Assembly: GCA_006538405.1 (NCBI GenBank)
Contig: BJKQ01000001.1
Span: forward strand, 4,340,001 to 4,404,000
Reading direction: 5' to 3'
Source: Hansfordia pulvinata
Lineage: Eukaryota > Ascomycota > Sordariomycetes > Xylariales
DNA: 64,000 nucleotides
The position numbers and the translations under genes are program-made. Position 1 is the first letter of the stretch; every line of letters begins with the position of its first letter. The notes under the pieces are model-generated. The model made no database searches, was not told the DNA's origin, and saw only the letters and a list, made by a program, of their open reading frames with translations. Shown here one piece after another: positions 11,813 to 24,349 of this stretch.

Positions 11813-12868
11813 GGAAGCCATGGTGGGCAAGAGGGGTCTGCAAAGCAGAGTCGAGGTGTATCAAGCAAAGGGTGGGCGTGCGGCGAACGGGGCGATAGTG
11901 CTGTGGGTGGCAATGCTATCCACGCGTTGTCGAATCGAGGGGCGGCGGGCTGGACGTCTTTTAGATGGTTCCGGCGTGAAACAGGCGAAGCTGACAGACG
12001 AATGGGATCGCGCCAGATGTGAAGGCTTCGGCGATGGTCGTGGGGCGAGCGAGCAGCCGTGAGGGCAGACGGGTGAGGTGATGTTGGTGGTGATGGGGGA
12101 TGAATGGGCAGACGCGGGCTGCTGGCAGCGGTGGAAGTGGAAATTCGAACTCAGGAGTCGGTCGGTCGCCGCCCTCGAGTCGGCCAGATTTCGTTAAGAC
12201 GAGTATCGGGCGGCCTGGCGTGCTGCGGTCTGCAAGGATGTACCTTTGCTGTGTGGTCAGGCCCAACAGTACATGCATCTATATTGGTACTGCCCCTGGC
12301 AATCCGGCGCAGGAGGTACGGGATTGGCGGGGCTCGAGCTGACGATTCGCGGCTCCTTCCCTTCGTGCCTGTCGCTTTCCTCTGGCCGCAGCGGGGTACA
12401 TCTTTGCTGCCCGACGTCAGCAGCTAGAATAGGTACTCATTGTCCCTCCCGTCTCTGTGGATGTCTAGTAGGTGAAGTAGGTTCTATCCAGCAATGCCTG
12501 AGCCCCGCTTGCTATTTCAGGCCTAGACGCAACCCCCCCCCACATTCCTAACGGACCCGCCCGGCACCTCGTTAATCCAATGGCGCTTCCCTTATCGATA
12601 CGGGCAGCAGCTCCAGCAGCGACCTTGTCGCCCTTGACGTCGCCGGCCCGCCGCGCGACATCGCAGCTTCAATTCGCCCCGGCATCACCCCAGCTCACAC
12701 GCGCAGCACCTGCGCGGACTACTCGAAGCACTTCCCGGGTAGAAGCACCTCCAGGTCATCTGTGCAATCGTGACGCAGCACCGGACACTTTCTGCCAGCG
12801 ACGCCGACCGATTGTCGCTTCATCGGGCACCACAACCACGCCGCCTCGATGGCACTGCGCCCGCCGCA
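11813..12868. promoter_or_regulatory. Shared divergent upstream region of GLO3 and TIM21
   Basis: The 1056 bases between the two start codons must carry both promoters. I see no clear TATA box next to either start, which fits housekeeping genes. A run of C lies at about 12531-12541. Open frames run through the region but have no domain content. Confidence 0.5.
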
Positions 12869-13752
12869 ATGAAGCTTCCAACGCGACCACTCGGCCCCTC
12901 TGCCGCCATTTCCACCCTCTCGTCCCAGACTCGCACCGCCATCTTCCTCAGATATCCCCTCGCGACTGCTGCTCCCGCTCCCGCTCACGCGATCGCCTGC
13001 CGCAGCTATGCCACTCAGCAACAGCAGAGCTCCGGGTCCGGCGTCAAGCGCAGGGCCGTGACGCCCTTCAACGACGACGGCGCCGTCCACTGGTCCCAGC
13101 TCTCCGGCGGCGAGAAGGCCGCCCGCGCCACCAGCCAGTCGGTTAACTTCGGCCTCGTCCTCGTCGGCGTCGCCATGACCGGCGGCGTCGCCTACTTCCT
13201 CTTCACCGACGTCATCGACACCGAGAGCAAGACGGCCTGGTTCAACCGCGCCGTCGGCCGCATCAAGAAGGACCCCGCCTGCCTGTCCCTGCTGGGCGAG
13301 GCCGGCAAGATCGCCGCCCACGGCGACGAGACGGGCAACAAATGGCGCCGGGCGCGGCCCATCACGTACGGTGCCGCATGTTCTTTATCACGTCCGAGTT
13401 CGCATCGCTGACGTTGGGCATTCCAGATCTTCCACACACAAAGACCCCCAGGGTGCTGAGCACCTGCTACTGCGCTTTTATGCAAGTCGCCCATCGGATC
13501 ACCGCCCCCCTCCCCCGTGCGCGCGCGCACGCCCGCGCCATTGAGTGCTAACAGGATATGCAGGTCGAGGGGCCCCTCAACGCGGGCGTCGTCAATGTCC
13601 ATCTTGTGAGACGACAGGGCCAGGACGAGTTTGTGTACAAGTACTTCTTCCTCGACGTGAAGGGCCACCAACGCGTCTACCTCGAGAACGCCGACACGGA
13701 CACTTCGGCCGGCGACAAGAAGTTCAAGCTTTTTGGCGTCAAGTGGGGCTGA
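12869..13752 (+). CDS. TIM21: Mitochondrial import inner membrane translocase subunit Tim21
   Basis: Three exons, 12869-13365, 13427-13481 and 13564-13752, give 246 residues. The N-terminus is an Arg/Ser/Ala-rich mitochondrial presequence, followed by a Gln/Ser linker. One transmembrane helix lies at about 93-112 (NFGLVLVGVAMTGGVAYFLF). The C-terminal intermembrane-space domain has VVNVHLVRRQGQDEFVYKYF, FLDVKGHQRVYLEN and the ending KLFGVKWG. Tim21 binds the Tom22 tail and couples TIM23 to respiratory complexes. Intron 1 is GT-AG. Intron 2 (13482-13563) begins GCAAGT and ends ATATGCAG with a perfect GCTAAC branch site, so it is a GC-AG intron; only this splice rejoins the conserved LRFY-VEGPLN segment in frame. 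In-frame ATGs upstream of 12869 exist, but this start gives the best presequence. Confidence 0.95.
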
Positions 13753-14439
13753 GCGCTTCTCGTTGCAGCTCACATCGGGGAAGGCGCCGTACTTTGCGAC
13801 CTCGCCTGCTCTTTTTCCGGCCCGAGGACGACCCGGCGGAGGGTGAGAAGGGCAGCCTCTGCGAAGAAACTCTTATCTGCTAAGGCTTTCCTATGTGATG
13901 TAAAAACAGGCGGCGGCGCTCTGCGCGACCCGCAAGGCGATGTCGACGATTGTACGCTGAAGGAACGATCGCGGCCGTTTGTGTGATTATCTGAGATACC
14001 ATTCAATGTTGATATGACTATACGCGTACTGCTCTCGAGTTGACGGCCGAGCTGTCTGCGTGTTTCCTGGGCAGTTCTGCTACTTGTACTGAAATCCAAA
14101 GGAAGTCTTACCAACAGGCTATTTGCAGTGCCGACGCACCGTTTCGCCGGCCGAGCGAGCCTACTCGTCTCCTGTGTCGTGGGTGAGAACACAATCTGCC
14201 CAAGAGCCCGGTCTCCCATGCGATCCTCGCGGCTGCGGGAGTTTGTTTCGTCTGGGGCGACGCCTGACGCCAGGAAAAGCAGCTGTGGCGGCAACCGATC
14301 TCAGCCGGCCCGGGCCGTTGTGCGATTGTTCGAGCGCGGAGGAAAGAAAGCGTGGGCGACTACTCCGATCAGGGTCCCGGCCCTCTGCTTCAATGGATTG
14401 GTATGCCCCTGGAGCTCGTGATCCTTGTAGGTGCCCCCT

Positions 14440-14461
14440 CCCCCCCCCCCCCCCCCCCCCC
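14440..14461 (+). repeat. Poly-C tract, 22 bases
   Basis: Uninterrupted run of C on the plus strand. Runs this long are rare in fungal genomes and their exact length is hard to sequence. Confidence 0.9.
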
Positions 14462-16584
14462 TCCGAAGGAGTTCAGCTTAGAGAGAGAGATGGGTCTTTG
14501 TGGACGCAGTCACAGAGACAGAGTTCCCGGTCTACGCGGCGCGAGTCAGAGCAGGGCGCCGTGAGCGGCCGCTGCGATCAGAGGTTGGAGGAACGGTCGA
14601 GGTCCCAAATCTCCTAGAGCGAACGGCTTCGGCTGGTTTGAGCCGCGGGCAGCGTGTGATCTGGACATGGCGGAGGTTGCGTCCCCTGGCTGTTCGTGAG
14701 ACGCCCTGCTTTCACGAAACGGCAGAGAGGAAAGGGGGCTCGAGAGAAGACTCGTTTATTGACATCTCTAGTGATAAAGACTTTTGCAGATGGACATGCG
14801 CTGTTAGAACGCCTTTTACTTGACAGCTGATGCTCTCAAGGGTGTTTTATGTGTACCTAAAAGCCCGCCGCACAGCTTCGCAGATCCGTCCCTGGAAGAC
14901 GCCGAGAGGCCGCGATGTCCGAGCCCTCATCTAAAACTCCCAGTAAGCCTGTCCGTCCCGTCTGCGACACCAATCAGGGCAGCCGAGAGGCGGGCATCCC
15001 GGGGGCGCGAACCGCGGCCAAACCGCGGCGCACGGGAGCGACGCGCTCGCTCGCCGCTATTCTCGTTTTCAGATACGGGACCACACGCAGCCAGCGGATT
15101 CACGTCACCCGTAGTGAAGCTTGAAGCTTCAAGGGGGCCGATGGACGGCGGAGTGGAGGACAGAGAAGGCACGGCACGGCACTCGCTCGCGCAAGGCGCC
15201 CCGGATCACGGCGTCTGGCCAGGGGGGTTTCTGGCGAAGCGCGCAAGTCGAGCTCGGCTTCGCGAGGCTGCCTCGCCCGGTCATCGTCGTCCGCTGGTGG
15301 CTTCGCGCCTCCGGTGGTTGATCTTCTGGCTTTCGGCGCGCGCCTCGATCTTGTTAGGCATAGGCTCGGTCTGTCGGGCGGGGGGGACTCGCGTTGGCTG
15401 TCGGCGCGGGGCAATCTGGGGTCAGACTTGGCGAGGAATGGGGTCTTTGCTCGGACTGGCGAGAGCCTGATGGCAGGGGCTTTTGTTCAGAGATCTTTGC
15501 CTCGGGGAATTCGCTTTCGAGGTCTTGGCCGTGTTGTGGTTCTTTGCGGTCGTCTCACGGGAGAACACGAGTCCTTGTTTCGTGAGGAGTCTGACAATCG
15601 ATAGGACGAGGATTTTGGCAGGTCCGTGAACGCATTCGACGGTCGAGAGTTGGCCGACGGCCGCGGGGGTTTCGACGAGTTGTGCGCCTCGAGGGACTCG
15701 AGAAGAATGGTCGTGGAGGGTTGTGGTGGACTGATGGGTTGCTGTGGTTGGCGGCTGAGGAGGAGAGGGCGGGAAATGGCGGGTGTTCTGAGTGCTCTGA
15801 GGAGGCAAGCAAGGAACAGAGCACGCAGGCAGTTCAACTACAACGACTATTAGAGGTCTTCAAGCGAGGACAAAGTTGAACAACATACCGGCACTAAGTG
15901 GATGAGTTATGCTTGGCCGGGTCCCGCTGTCACGGAGGATGAACAACACGTTGTGGAATGCGGCACGCGGGGCGGTGAGATGATCGTGTCGTAGCACAGG
16001 CGTACCGTACCGCAAAACCTTTCCCTTTCGCTGGGTTTTCTCTCCTGTGTCCCAGCGTTCGGCATCATACACACCACGGCAGAGACGTCCACGCTCACGA
16101 TGTTGCTTGAAGCTTCCTGGTTGGCCACCACCGCGCCTCCTTCTCTTCGGTGCCTGATGACAAAGCAGTGATAGACACAGCCCTCACGAGGGTTCCGCTT
16201 CACCACGGCCGTTTCTCTCCCCATTCCCGCGTTTTCCTTTTCCTAATCGCACATAATATCAGCGTTAGACACCACACAGTCCCAATCCCATCACGGCCTC
16301 GTCTCCATCGGCCGACAAAAAAAAAGAACGCCCCCCCCCTAGATCCTCCCCCTACTTCCCGCTCTACAGCAGCCCAGCCCAAACTGAGCCCCGGATCGAT
16401 GGGACCGCGTCGCTGCGCCAGTACAGGTCTCACCTCCCGGCCTTTCCTGCAGGTAATGGGGCCACGGAAGCGCCGCGGCGGGCCACAGACTGTCTCGCGC
16501 TTCGCGAGAGCGCTGGCGGGCCCGAGACCCCCCTCCCGGGCGAGTGCTGGCGCCGTCCAAGGGCCTTGGTGAAGCGCAGGCGCC

Positions 16585-16609
16585 GGGGGGGGGGGGGGGG
16601 GGGGGGGGG
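16585..16609 (+). repeat. Poly-G tract, 25 bases
   Basis: Uninterrupted run of G on the plus strand. Such a run can form G-quadruplex structure; the exact length may be unreliable. Confidence 0.9.
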
Positions 16610-16893
16610 TTGAAGGCGGGAGGCGTCTGTTTTTGTTTTCGGCGTCATCCTGTCTTGAACATCTCGTCTCTTCTAAAGAAGCGCATGTGTGGTGCTTTTC
16701 CGTTCTTGACTGTTGTTGCTCGGTAGACGTGTTTAAAGACAGAGCCAGGAGAAGGCAGCGACGTTACGATGTCTGTTCACGCGGCACAGGACTATCTGCG
16801 AGTCTGCAGTGCAAGACGCAGTCCATGTTTTCCCTAGACATTACATGAAGAAGTTGTTGAAACAAGGGGCAAGGACTGCTTGGTTCAGCCATG

Positions 16894-16935
16894 TATAAAA
16901 GGGAGAGCTTCCCGCTCCTCTCACTATCGAGATAG
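16894..16935 (+). promoter_or_regulatory. Isolated TATA-type core promoter with no ORF downstream
   Basis: TATAAAA at 16894-16900 is followed at the usual 25-35 base distance by a pyrimidine- and A-containing stretch (cctctcactatcgaga) that looks like a fungal initiation region. No convincing coding frame follows, so if it is active it would make a non-coding RNA. The call rests on sequence appearance only. Confidence 0.4.
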
Positions 16936-17621
16936 ACAGACAATCAAGCCTTCTATTCCACACCTTTCAATAGAAGTTAGGGATTCCATATCCTCGCTCT
17001 GCAGGTGCTTCAGCTCGAAATATTGTCATTCGTATTCTCTGTGCTACAGAGTTTCCAGCGTGTCCCGATGCTAGGTATCTAGCATATCACGATGCTCGAG
17101 TCTACTTCACAACCCTTTCCCTCCCTGATACACAAGGCCGGGGCCGCAATGTCGACCAAACCCCCGCCGGCTGCCTACCCGCGCGCACGCGCCGGTCGGC
17201 CGTGCCGACGACGGAAGCGCCGCGGCGCATCTAGGCGTCCGTCTGTCCGTCCGTCTTCATAAGTCAGTTGTCAATCTATGCACACACGCCGTCGCCATAC
17301 GCGCCGCCCCGACGGCAGAAGCCTCCTCCCCTTCACCCCCCCCCCCCACCGCCCATCGCCCAGGCTCTCTCCACGCTTCGCCAACTACCACCGCGCCCAC
17401 GCGCCCGAGCAGGCGAGGCGGTGCGGTCGCAAACCGGTCCCGGGCCCCGGGGCCACGACTACAACCGGCGCGGACAGGGGAACGAAGTGTGGCGCCAGAG
17501 GCAGGGCAGCGGACCCAGCATGGTCCCTGTTTCCCGGGGGGGAGAGTGAGGGGGGCTGGAGTGACACGAAGGGGGTGGTTATCGACCCATTGACCATCGG
17601 CCCTCGGGGGGTTATGGGGTA

Positions 17622-17659
17622 GAGAGAGAGAGAGAGGGAGAGAGAGAGAGAGAGGGAGC
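17622..17659 (+). repeat. (GA)n tract
   Basis: Interrupted AG dinucleotide repeat directly visible in the sequence. Confidence 0.85.
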
Positions 17660-18594
17660 GTCCTGTCACAAGCAAGCGGATGCCAGCTATGGCCAGGCCC
17701 CTTGATCACATCACTTGCGAGGTTGGGGACCGGGCCAACGAGACGGGGGAAAGTCTGATGCTGTTCTCCCTCTTGCATCGTCCCACAGGCGGTTGGATGG
17801 ACGTATATCGCGTGGACGCCGGGGAGTGTGTACTGTCTTTTTCTTAAAAACAGAAAATTCTATTCTTAGGTCCCCCTTTCCTATCAGTGATTGTTTTCGC
17901 ACCTATGTGTCTGCGCTCTCCAACGGCAGGCCACCACGCCTACTCGCAGGCCTCTGACTCTAGGAGGAGATGTCTGACCCGCGCCAGGGTCCTTTTCTGC
18001 GCCTCTCTCTTGTCTGTTCCTGCTAGTCGCTTCTCCGCCGAGTCTGGCTGAAAGAAGCTTCCCTCCTGAACACTCTCGAAAAAGAAAAAATCCCAAGAGC
18101 TGCAGAAGAGAGGGAAGGGACCCTCGGGCCGTCTGTCAGTGAAGATCGATCGAACAGTGTTCGCATATTTCCGCGCTGGAGGGCGGAACGCCCGCCGGCC
18201 TGACATGCTGTCCATCTTTGTGTCGCGAGTTCGTGTCACGGGGTGTCGCGTAGGTGCGCCACGCAGGCTTGCACTGACAGACAGATCACCGTGACCGTGG
18301 ACATGTTCAACCTGCGTTGGACGCCGGGGGGAAGGGGGGGAAGGGGTGTCCGGCTCTCGCGAGAAACACGAGAAACACAGTCATCCGTTGTGCAGTCACC
18401 GAGGATGAGAACAGCACCCTCTCCCACTGGACATGGCAGAGCGCAGTTACTCGTGGGCGTCGTGGGATCTCATGGGGCTATGTTTGGAGAATTACATGAT
18501 GGGAGAGGATGGCGGGCATGTCCAGCTCCCCAGTTCTCTCGTATCCTCCCATGTGAGGAGCAGGGCAGGCCTGTATCTCGGACCTGGGCGCCCG

Positions 18595-18622
18595 CGTCGT
18601 CGTCGCCGTCGTCGTCGTCGTA
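18595..18622 (+). repeat. (CGT)n trinucleotide tract
   Basis: Tandem CGT/TCG triplets with one interruption, in non-coding sequence. Confidence 0.8.
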
Positions 18623-18822
18623 AAAGTAGTTGTCAACACACTGCCTCGCCTACGTGATTGCTGACCAAGCCCCCTCGGCAGATGGTTGGTTGGTTGGTTG
18701 GTTCGAGTCTCTCTCGAGGCTGAATTCTCGGCTGCCAACTTCCTTCTCGCATGTGAAGAGACCTGCCGTCGCTTCTGTTGCCGCTTCTCCCGCACCGTGT
18801 AGATGCGTCGCTCCCTATCGCT

Positions 18823-18823
<1 letters not shown>

Positions 18824-18855
<32 letters not shown>

Positions 18856-18871
18856 CAATCTCTCTCTCTGA
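18824..18871 (+). repeat. (CT)n tract
   Basis: CT dinucleotide repeat with a short interruption (GCTCAA) near the middle. Confidence 0.85.
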
Positions 18872-19277
18872 GGAAACCGGGGAGCCGGGAAAGGGGCGCG
18901 GGGGGGGAGTCGGACAGAAGCACGGGCCTCCGCCTCGCCTGTCTCCTCGCTCGGGACCGGGGAGCTGACCACCATCAGATAGATACGCAGATACGACGAG
19001 AAGGGGGAGGGGGTGGGAATCAGAGACGCAATGGAAAAGAACGGGCGCACGCGCGCGCGTGTATGCGTGGTGTGTTGCTGGGCAGTGGTCGCTGCGACGC
19101 CCGGCTGAGCTGAGCCCAACGCGCCAGCAAAGAAGCAGCGACAAACCCCCTACGGATTGGCAGGGACGCCGTCGAGGCGGTTCCCTCTATCTACCGCCCG
19201 TCCTGAGATGAGAGGGGGGAGCAGCAGACCAGGGCAGGGCAGGCTACCCGACGGCTGGCAGGTGGACAGCCCCTCTT

Positions 19278-19303
19278 CCCCCCCCCCCCCCCCCCCCCCC
19301 CCC
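19278..19303 (+). repeat. Poly-C tract, 26 bases
   Basis: The longest homopolymer I found in the window, directly visible. Confidence 0.9.
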
Positions 19304-19477
19304 GCGCGACCCCGACGATGTGTAAGCAGAAGAGGGACGCGTCGTCGCCTAACTGCTGCGCGTGGGTGGAGACCGGCCGTTCTCTCTTGTCCTACGTTGC
19401 GTGCTCCTTTCTCACGGGTAACTCCTTGCCTACAGAGGTAGACAGAGCGACAGGCAAGGATGGAGAGAGGAGGGGGT

Positions 19478-19494
19478 GGGGGGGGGGGGGGGGG
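19478..19494 (+). repeat. Poly-G tract, 17 bases
   Basis: Run of G only about 175 bases from the 26-base C run, on the same strand. The two could pair with each other as a very GC-rich stem in a transcript. Confidence 0.85.
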
Positions 19495-20508
19495 TTTGCC
19501 GCGTATGGGGGACACGGCAGATGGGAATACGGCACAGTCACAACAGTGCGTGTCTCTCCACCTCCCTTCCTTTGACACCCCTTCTTCTCGTCATCATCAT
19601 TGTCATCGTCCATTACGGGCGAATACCCGCGCCGCCTGGGCGCGCGTCGGCCTATGATACCACGCCATGTTGAAACAGCTTCGGGCCGAACTGGCTCTTC
19701 TTCTTCTTCTTCTTCTTCTTCTCCTCCTTCTTTCTATCTCTCTCTTTCTCTCTGTTGACGGCGATGCGCTTGTTCACGTGCCGCCTTCCAAGAGATGACT
19801 CGCTTTTTCCCCATCCGGGCCGGGCCAGGCAGACGGAGTGTCGATTGGCGCCCTCGTTCGTCCTCTCTGCCTGGCGGATCTGTCTGGGGAGTGGAAATTT
19901 CAGGGGGCGCTTGCGAAGGCCGGCCGACACTGCGACCAACTATAGTTACCCAAGGTACCTACATAGGACCACCCTCCTGGGCTCCGGCAGACAGATACCT
20001 TAGACGGACAGACAAACAGACAAACAGCCTGGCTGGTGTCAAGGTTTTTGGCCCCGGCCGGAAGGAGTAAAGGTTAGCGAGGGCGCATGGCGGCTTTTGC
20101 GCTGGCAAGAGGCGGCAGACGGCCGGGAGTTGTGGGCGGCCATTCTCTCGTTCTGTGAACAGTCCCTGGACATCAACTTACTTGTACTTAGTTTGATGAA
20201 CAGTCCTTATGATGATGACGGAATGGGTGGCTCCTGGCTTTCCATGATCCGTAGTGGTCGACGGCGCCCTGGTGCCCACGCTGAGCGGTCTTCATTGACA
20301 CCCGCAGTGAGGGCAAAGAGGCAGCAGTCGGTCTTGGTGGCAGCACCGATTCAGATGGAATACGCGGTACAAGATACACGATACAGGCACTCGTACTTAA
20401 GGTACCTGGTAGTTGGAGGGAATTCAACTCGTAGCTCGCTGGAGATCCATCCGGGTCCCGCCCCATTGGTCCCGACGGCGCGGTACGATCCAGCGGGACG
20501 AGACATCT

Positions 20509-20584
20509 ACAGTGGACTCGGTCCACTGTAAATTCATGGATCTATCCATTGGATCCATTGTGCGTGGATGTATGGGTACATCCA
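20509..20584 (+). repeat. Pair of tight hairpins (inverted repeats)
   Basis: The first is a perfect nine-base inverted repeat, ACAGTGGAC and GTCCACTGT, with a three-base loop (20509-20529). The second has eight-base arms TGGATGTA and TACATCCA around a four-base loop (20565-20584). Between them lie several copies of a TCCAT/ATGGA motif. The region is otherwise non-coding. Confidence 0.8.
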
Positions 20585-20620
20585 TGGACATGCCTACATT
20601 GAATGCCTTGCGAGTACGTA

Positions 20621-20646
20621 CAGCACAGCACAGCACAGCACAGCAC
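20621..20646 (+). repeat. (CAGCA)5 tandem repeat
   Basis: Five tandem copies of a five-base unit immediately after a GAGTACGTA motif. Confidence 0.85.
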
Positions 20647-21473
20647 ACCCTGTTCGGGTGCGTGCCGTCCGCACGAGTGCCGGCGCTGGGCCTGTTTGGG
20701 ACCTCATGTTGATCAGTATTCCCACCTCCAGCTCGTCCCACGTGCATTATCCTGCGCAAGTACTCGTACATGTCGAGTATGTATAGGCCCTGTTGATGGA
20801 TGGCTGTGTGCAGGGTCTGCTCTGTCCCCAGGGCTGTGTGGGCCATTCATTCAATCCCCGCCGCTGAACTGCCCACTCGGCTTGGCTCTGCTTACATGGA
20901 TACAACCAGGTAATGCTCAGGTGCTCGTGCATGTACAAAGTACGTACAGCGGTGCCTGTCAACGACGACGACGACGACGATGGGCCTCATGTGTGTCTCA
21001 GCGTGGCTCTGCAGGAACAGGGGTGCAGGGATGGCCCGGCCTGCCCGCCCGGCCGGCCCTCCCGGTGATTAGCGTCCGCGCCGCCGCCACGCCACCGCAC
21101 GTCACGGCCGGAGAGCGCCAGGGTCTTTACTTTGGCGGGGGGGGGGGGCTTCTTCTTCTTCTTCTTTGATAGGTTGGGCCTCTCGCCTGGGCCCCATGCG
21201 AGGGTCTCGGACACGAGGAAGCTCGACCGCCAACGACGATATCAGTCGGGATGAAATAAAATGTATACTGGCAAGACCGGGGACGGGGACGAAACCAAAA
21301 AAAGCACAGTCACCAGCAGCAAGATCTGGGAATGCGGGATACTTTCAAATGCTTACTCGAACAGTCCCGCTTTCCCCGACGTCTTGACCAGATCGGGGTC
21401 GCGGACGGGGCTGCTCCAGCGTCTCGCATCATGGCATGTCACCTCAGTCCGGGTAGAGAATCCAAGGCCAGGC

Positions 21474-21474
<1 letters not shown>

Positions 21475-21546
<72 letters not shown>
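21475..21546 (+). repeat. (GA)n tract, about 36 units
   Basis: Nearly perfect AG dinucleotide repeat of about 72 bases, the longest microsatellite in the window. Confidence 0.9.
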
Positions 21547-21551
<5 letters not shown>

Positions 21552-21975
21552 GGTTCTAATCATAGATGCTGCCGCCCAAGTCACCCTCGCCAAAGCTGCC
21601 CCCGCCTTCTCGTCTCCTCGGCGCTGTCTCTCGAGGGACGTGGTCCGCGGACTACCTACCTAGGTACCTTACCCACCGAATGGCTGCTGCCTCGTGTGTG
21701 CCCATATACCTGCGCACACACGTTGCGGCGCCGCTGCCGGGCTTTGACCTCGTCTTGAAGGGGGGGGGGGGGCAATACTCGGAGCAAGGCGAAGTTCGCA
21801 GCGGACGGATGGATCGGCAGTTTGAAACTTGACACCGGGTAAGGGGGCAAGGTCTGTAGGCGAAGTTTGCGTTGACGACACCAGAACGAACGAAACAGCG
21901 AACGAGAGATGACACTCGTCCAGTGTATGGTATGAAATGATCGTATACCTACCTAGCTACCTTACTTAGGGCTTA

Positions 21976-21999
21976 TCATCATCATCATCATCATCATCT
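21976..21999 (+). repeat. (CAT)n tract
   Basis: Eight CAT triplets in tandem in non-coding DNA. Confidence 0.85.
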
Positions 22000-23314
22000 G
22001 ATGTTGGCGCCGGCACCGGAGCGGGTCACGGCAGCATCGGCGACGACCCCCCCCTCCCCCCCCCCCGGGGCCCGGCCAAGAGCCAGAGGTCAAAGCGTTT
22101 CCCGCGCGGGTTTCTTGAAGAACGAGAAAACTTACGAGGGAACGAGAGAGAGAGATAGATAGATACCACCCCATCGTGCGCGGGTAATGCCTCTCAAACA
22201 TGCGACCGCTTCTGCGGCCTGCCTCGTCGCTCGCCAGGGAGGGGAGAGGGGGAGAAAGAATGCTACCCTGCGAGAAGGAGCCAACCAGAGAGCCTCCATC
22301 AATTTCTCTGAGCTCTCCTCCTTGCTTACGGCGCGTGGTGGCGTGTGCCCGGGCATGCAAGGGTGCGCGGGCGCGCGCGCGCGCACTGTGCAGATGATCG
22401 ATCCCTCGCGAAGAGCCCGCCGCCGTCCAATCACACAGAGGGAAAAAACCCCAGAGGGGACGGGGATGCTCGGCGGCGCGGTTCGCGAGCGAGGCACTGA
22501 CTGACTCTTGGGAATGGGCAGCAGGTAGAAGTGGTGCGGGCTGTTGCTGCTGCATCGTACATAACATGAGGACGACGAGAAAAGCTACAAGACTACATCC
22601 CTCGAGGGCGGGCGATGCCGGGTGGTGGTCGTCGTCGTCGTTGAAGTGACGTCTTGCGAGTCCCGGCCTGGGTGGGGGGGGGGTGGACTGGAGACGGAAC
22701 GCCAGCCATCCTCGAGACGCACGCACGGTCTCCTTGAACGAACGAACAAGCGGCGGGCTCGGTCGTTTCTCAGGGAAAGGGGTTGCTGTGTGTACATACA
22801 TCATTACCATACTTGACGATAGTGAACAATAACAGCGTCTCTCCCCCTTTCTTCGGCGGAACAAGTTGAACAGTAACCGTGGCATGCAAGACAGCTGATA
22901 ATATTCGTTGGCGAGGCCAAGAGGGCGAGGATAGGTGACTGAGTGTTTCCCATCTCGCTGTGGCCAACACGCTCTGCCGTACGTGTGTGACTGTGACAAC
23001 GAGAGAACAACCCGCCATCCCAGAAACAGTCCAGCGGGGAAGACGGGACAGTGTCGTCGGTGCCTGGGCCCTCCAGCAACGGCTTGTTTCTGTTTTGTTG
23101 GCTGGTACTGTTTTCTTTTTTTTTTTTTTTTTTGACAAGTGGGCTCAGGGCCAACAACATCCACGCCTGCTTACCAGTCGACTCAACTCGAACGCGTAGT
23201 GTGCGTCTCCCTGTGAACTGCCTGCTGGCTGGGGTCCTGTGCGGCCTACCATTCATTACATTACCGACTGTGCCGCTCATGTGCTTCTCGGTCCCGAGCG
23301 TCCACTGGAACGCG

Positions 23315-23331
23315 CCCCCCCCCCCCCCCCC
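23315..23331 (+). repeat. Poly-C tract, 17 bases
   Basis: Uninterrupted C run on the plus strand. Confidence 0.85.
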
Positions 23332-24309
23332 ATGACGCCGGCCTCGTTTGCATCTGCCGCCGCCCTCCCTTTCTTCTTGTTTCTGTTAATAAAAACAGAG
23401 GGCCCAGCGCCCCGGGTCTTCCGTCATCGGGGCCTCTGCCAAGGAATATCCAGGTCTAGCACAGACAGACTCCGAGAGCCCTTTCCACGCTGCTGCCTCG
23501 ACAGTCCATGGGTCCAGATAGCAAACGGGAAATTCACTGCCCCTCATGGACTTAGAGAACGCTACCGACGTATCTTGCCACCCCTGTGGAAAGTGGACAG
23601 GCACAAGGCACGCCGTTGCCCGCGTCTACAGCGTCTAAAGGTCTGAACCTGGCTGGCAGGCAAGCAATCAGTGTGTAACGAAACCGCCGCCGCCTGCCTC
23701 GCGAACCGCCTGTCTTTTCTCTCCACTGCAGGGGGATGGGGGGGGGGGCGGACGGGCGGTTCACAGTGCCCTCTTTTCATCAGCCCTGACGACAAGTACA
23801 GCACAGCGAGAGTTTGGGGGGCGGGAGGGCCTCCCCGTTTGAGGAGCTGCTGCGCTCTTTTTTGTGTTGCCGGGCGGGGTGCTTGTGGGCTTTGCGTGTA
23901 ACAATGCCAAGAAGGTCTGACTCCCTGGGCAGAGAGGGACGGTAGCTAGGGGCTGGGGTGCTCTCTCTCTCTCTCTCTCTCGCAGTCATTGCCTGTGCCG
24001 GCAGTGCGAGCTGGGTATTGGGATGTCACCAAGGGCGGTTTATCTGGGGAAGAGGGGGAGGGGGGAGCGATGGATGGCAGAGATGGTTCGTATCACACAC
24101 GCAGCGCGCCATCTCAAGCTGGCAGATACGTTTGGGGCCGGAAAGTGCCGGGCTGGGGAGGAGACTGGCTGGCGATGCTTCATGGGCACCGCCGGCCCCT
24201 CGACACAGCTCTGCCGAATAAGCTGTTCATTCTGACGTCGTTTCTGTAGTGTGCAGAGAGAAAGGGGCCTGGACCTGCTATTCCTGCTGGTCTCTCGTAT
24301 CGAAACCCC

Positions 24310-24313
<4 letters not shown>

Positions 24314-24345
<32 letters not shown>
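24314..24345 (+). repeat. (GA)n tract
   Basis: About 16 uninterrupted GA units. Confidence 0.85.

Positions 24346-24349
<4 letters not shown>

Noticed and set aside
21962..23164. 400-codon minus-strand frame
   Set aside because: It crosses a (CAT)n tract, poly-A/T and poly-C runs and reads as low complexity; no domain, start context or splice support.
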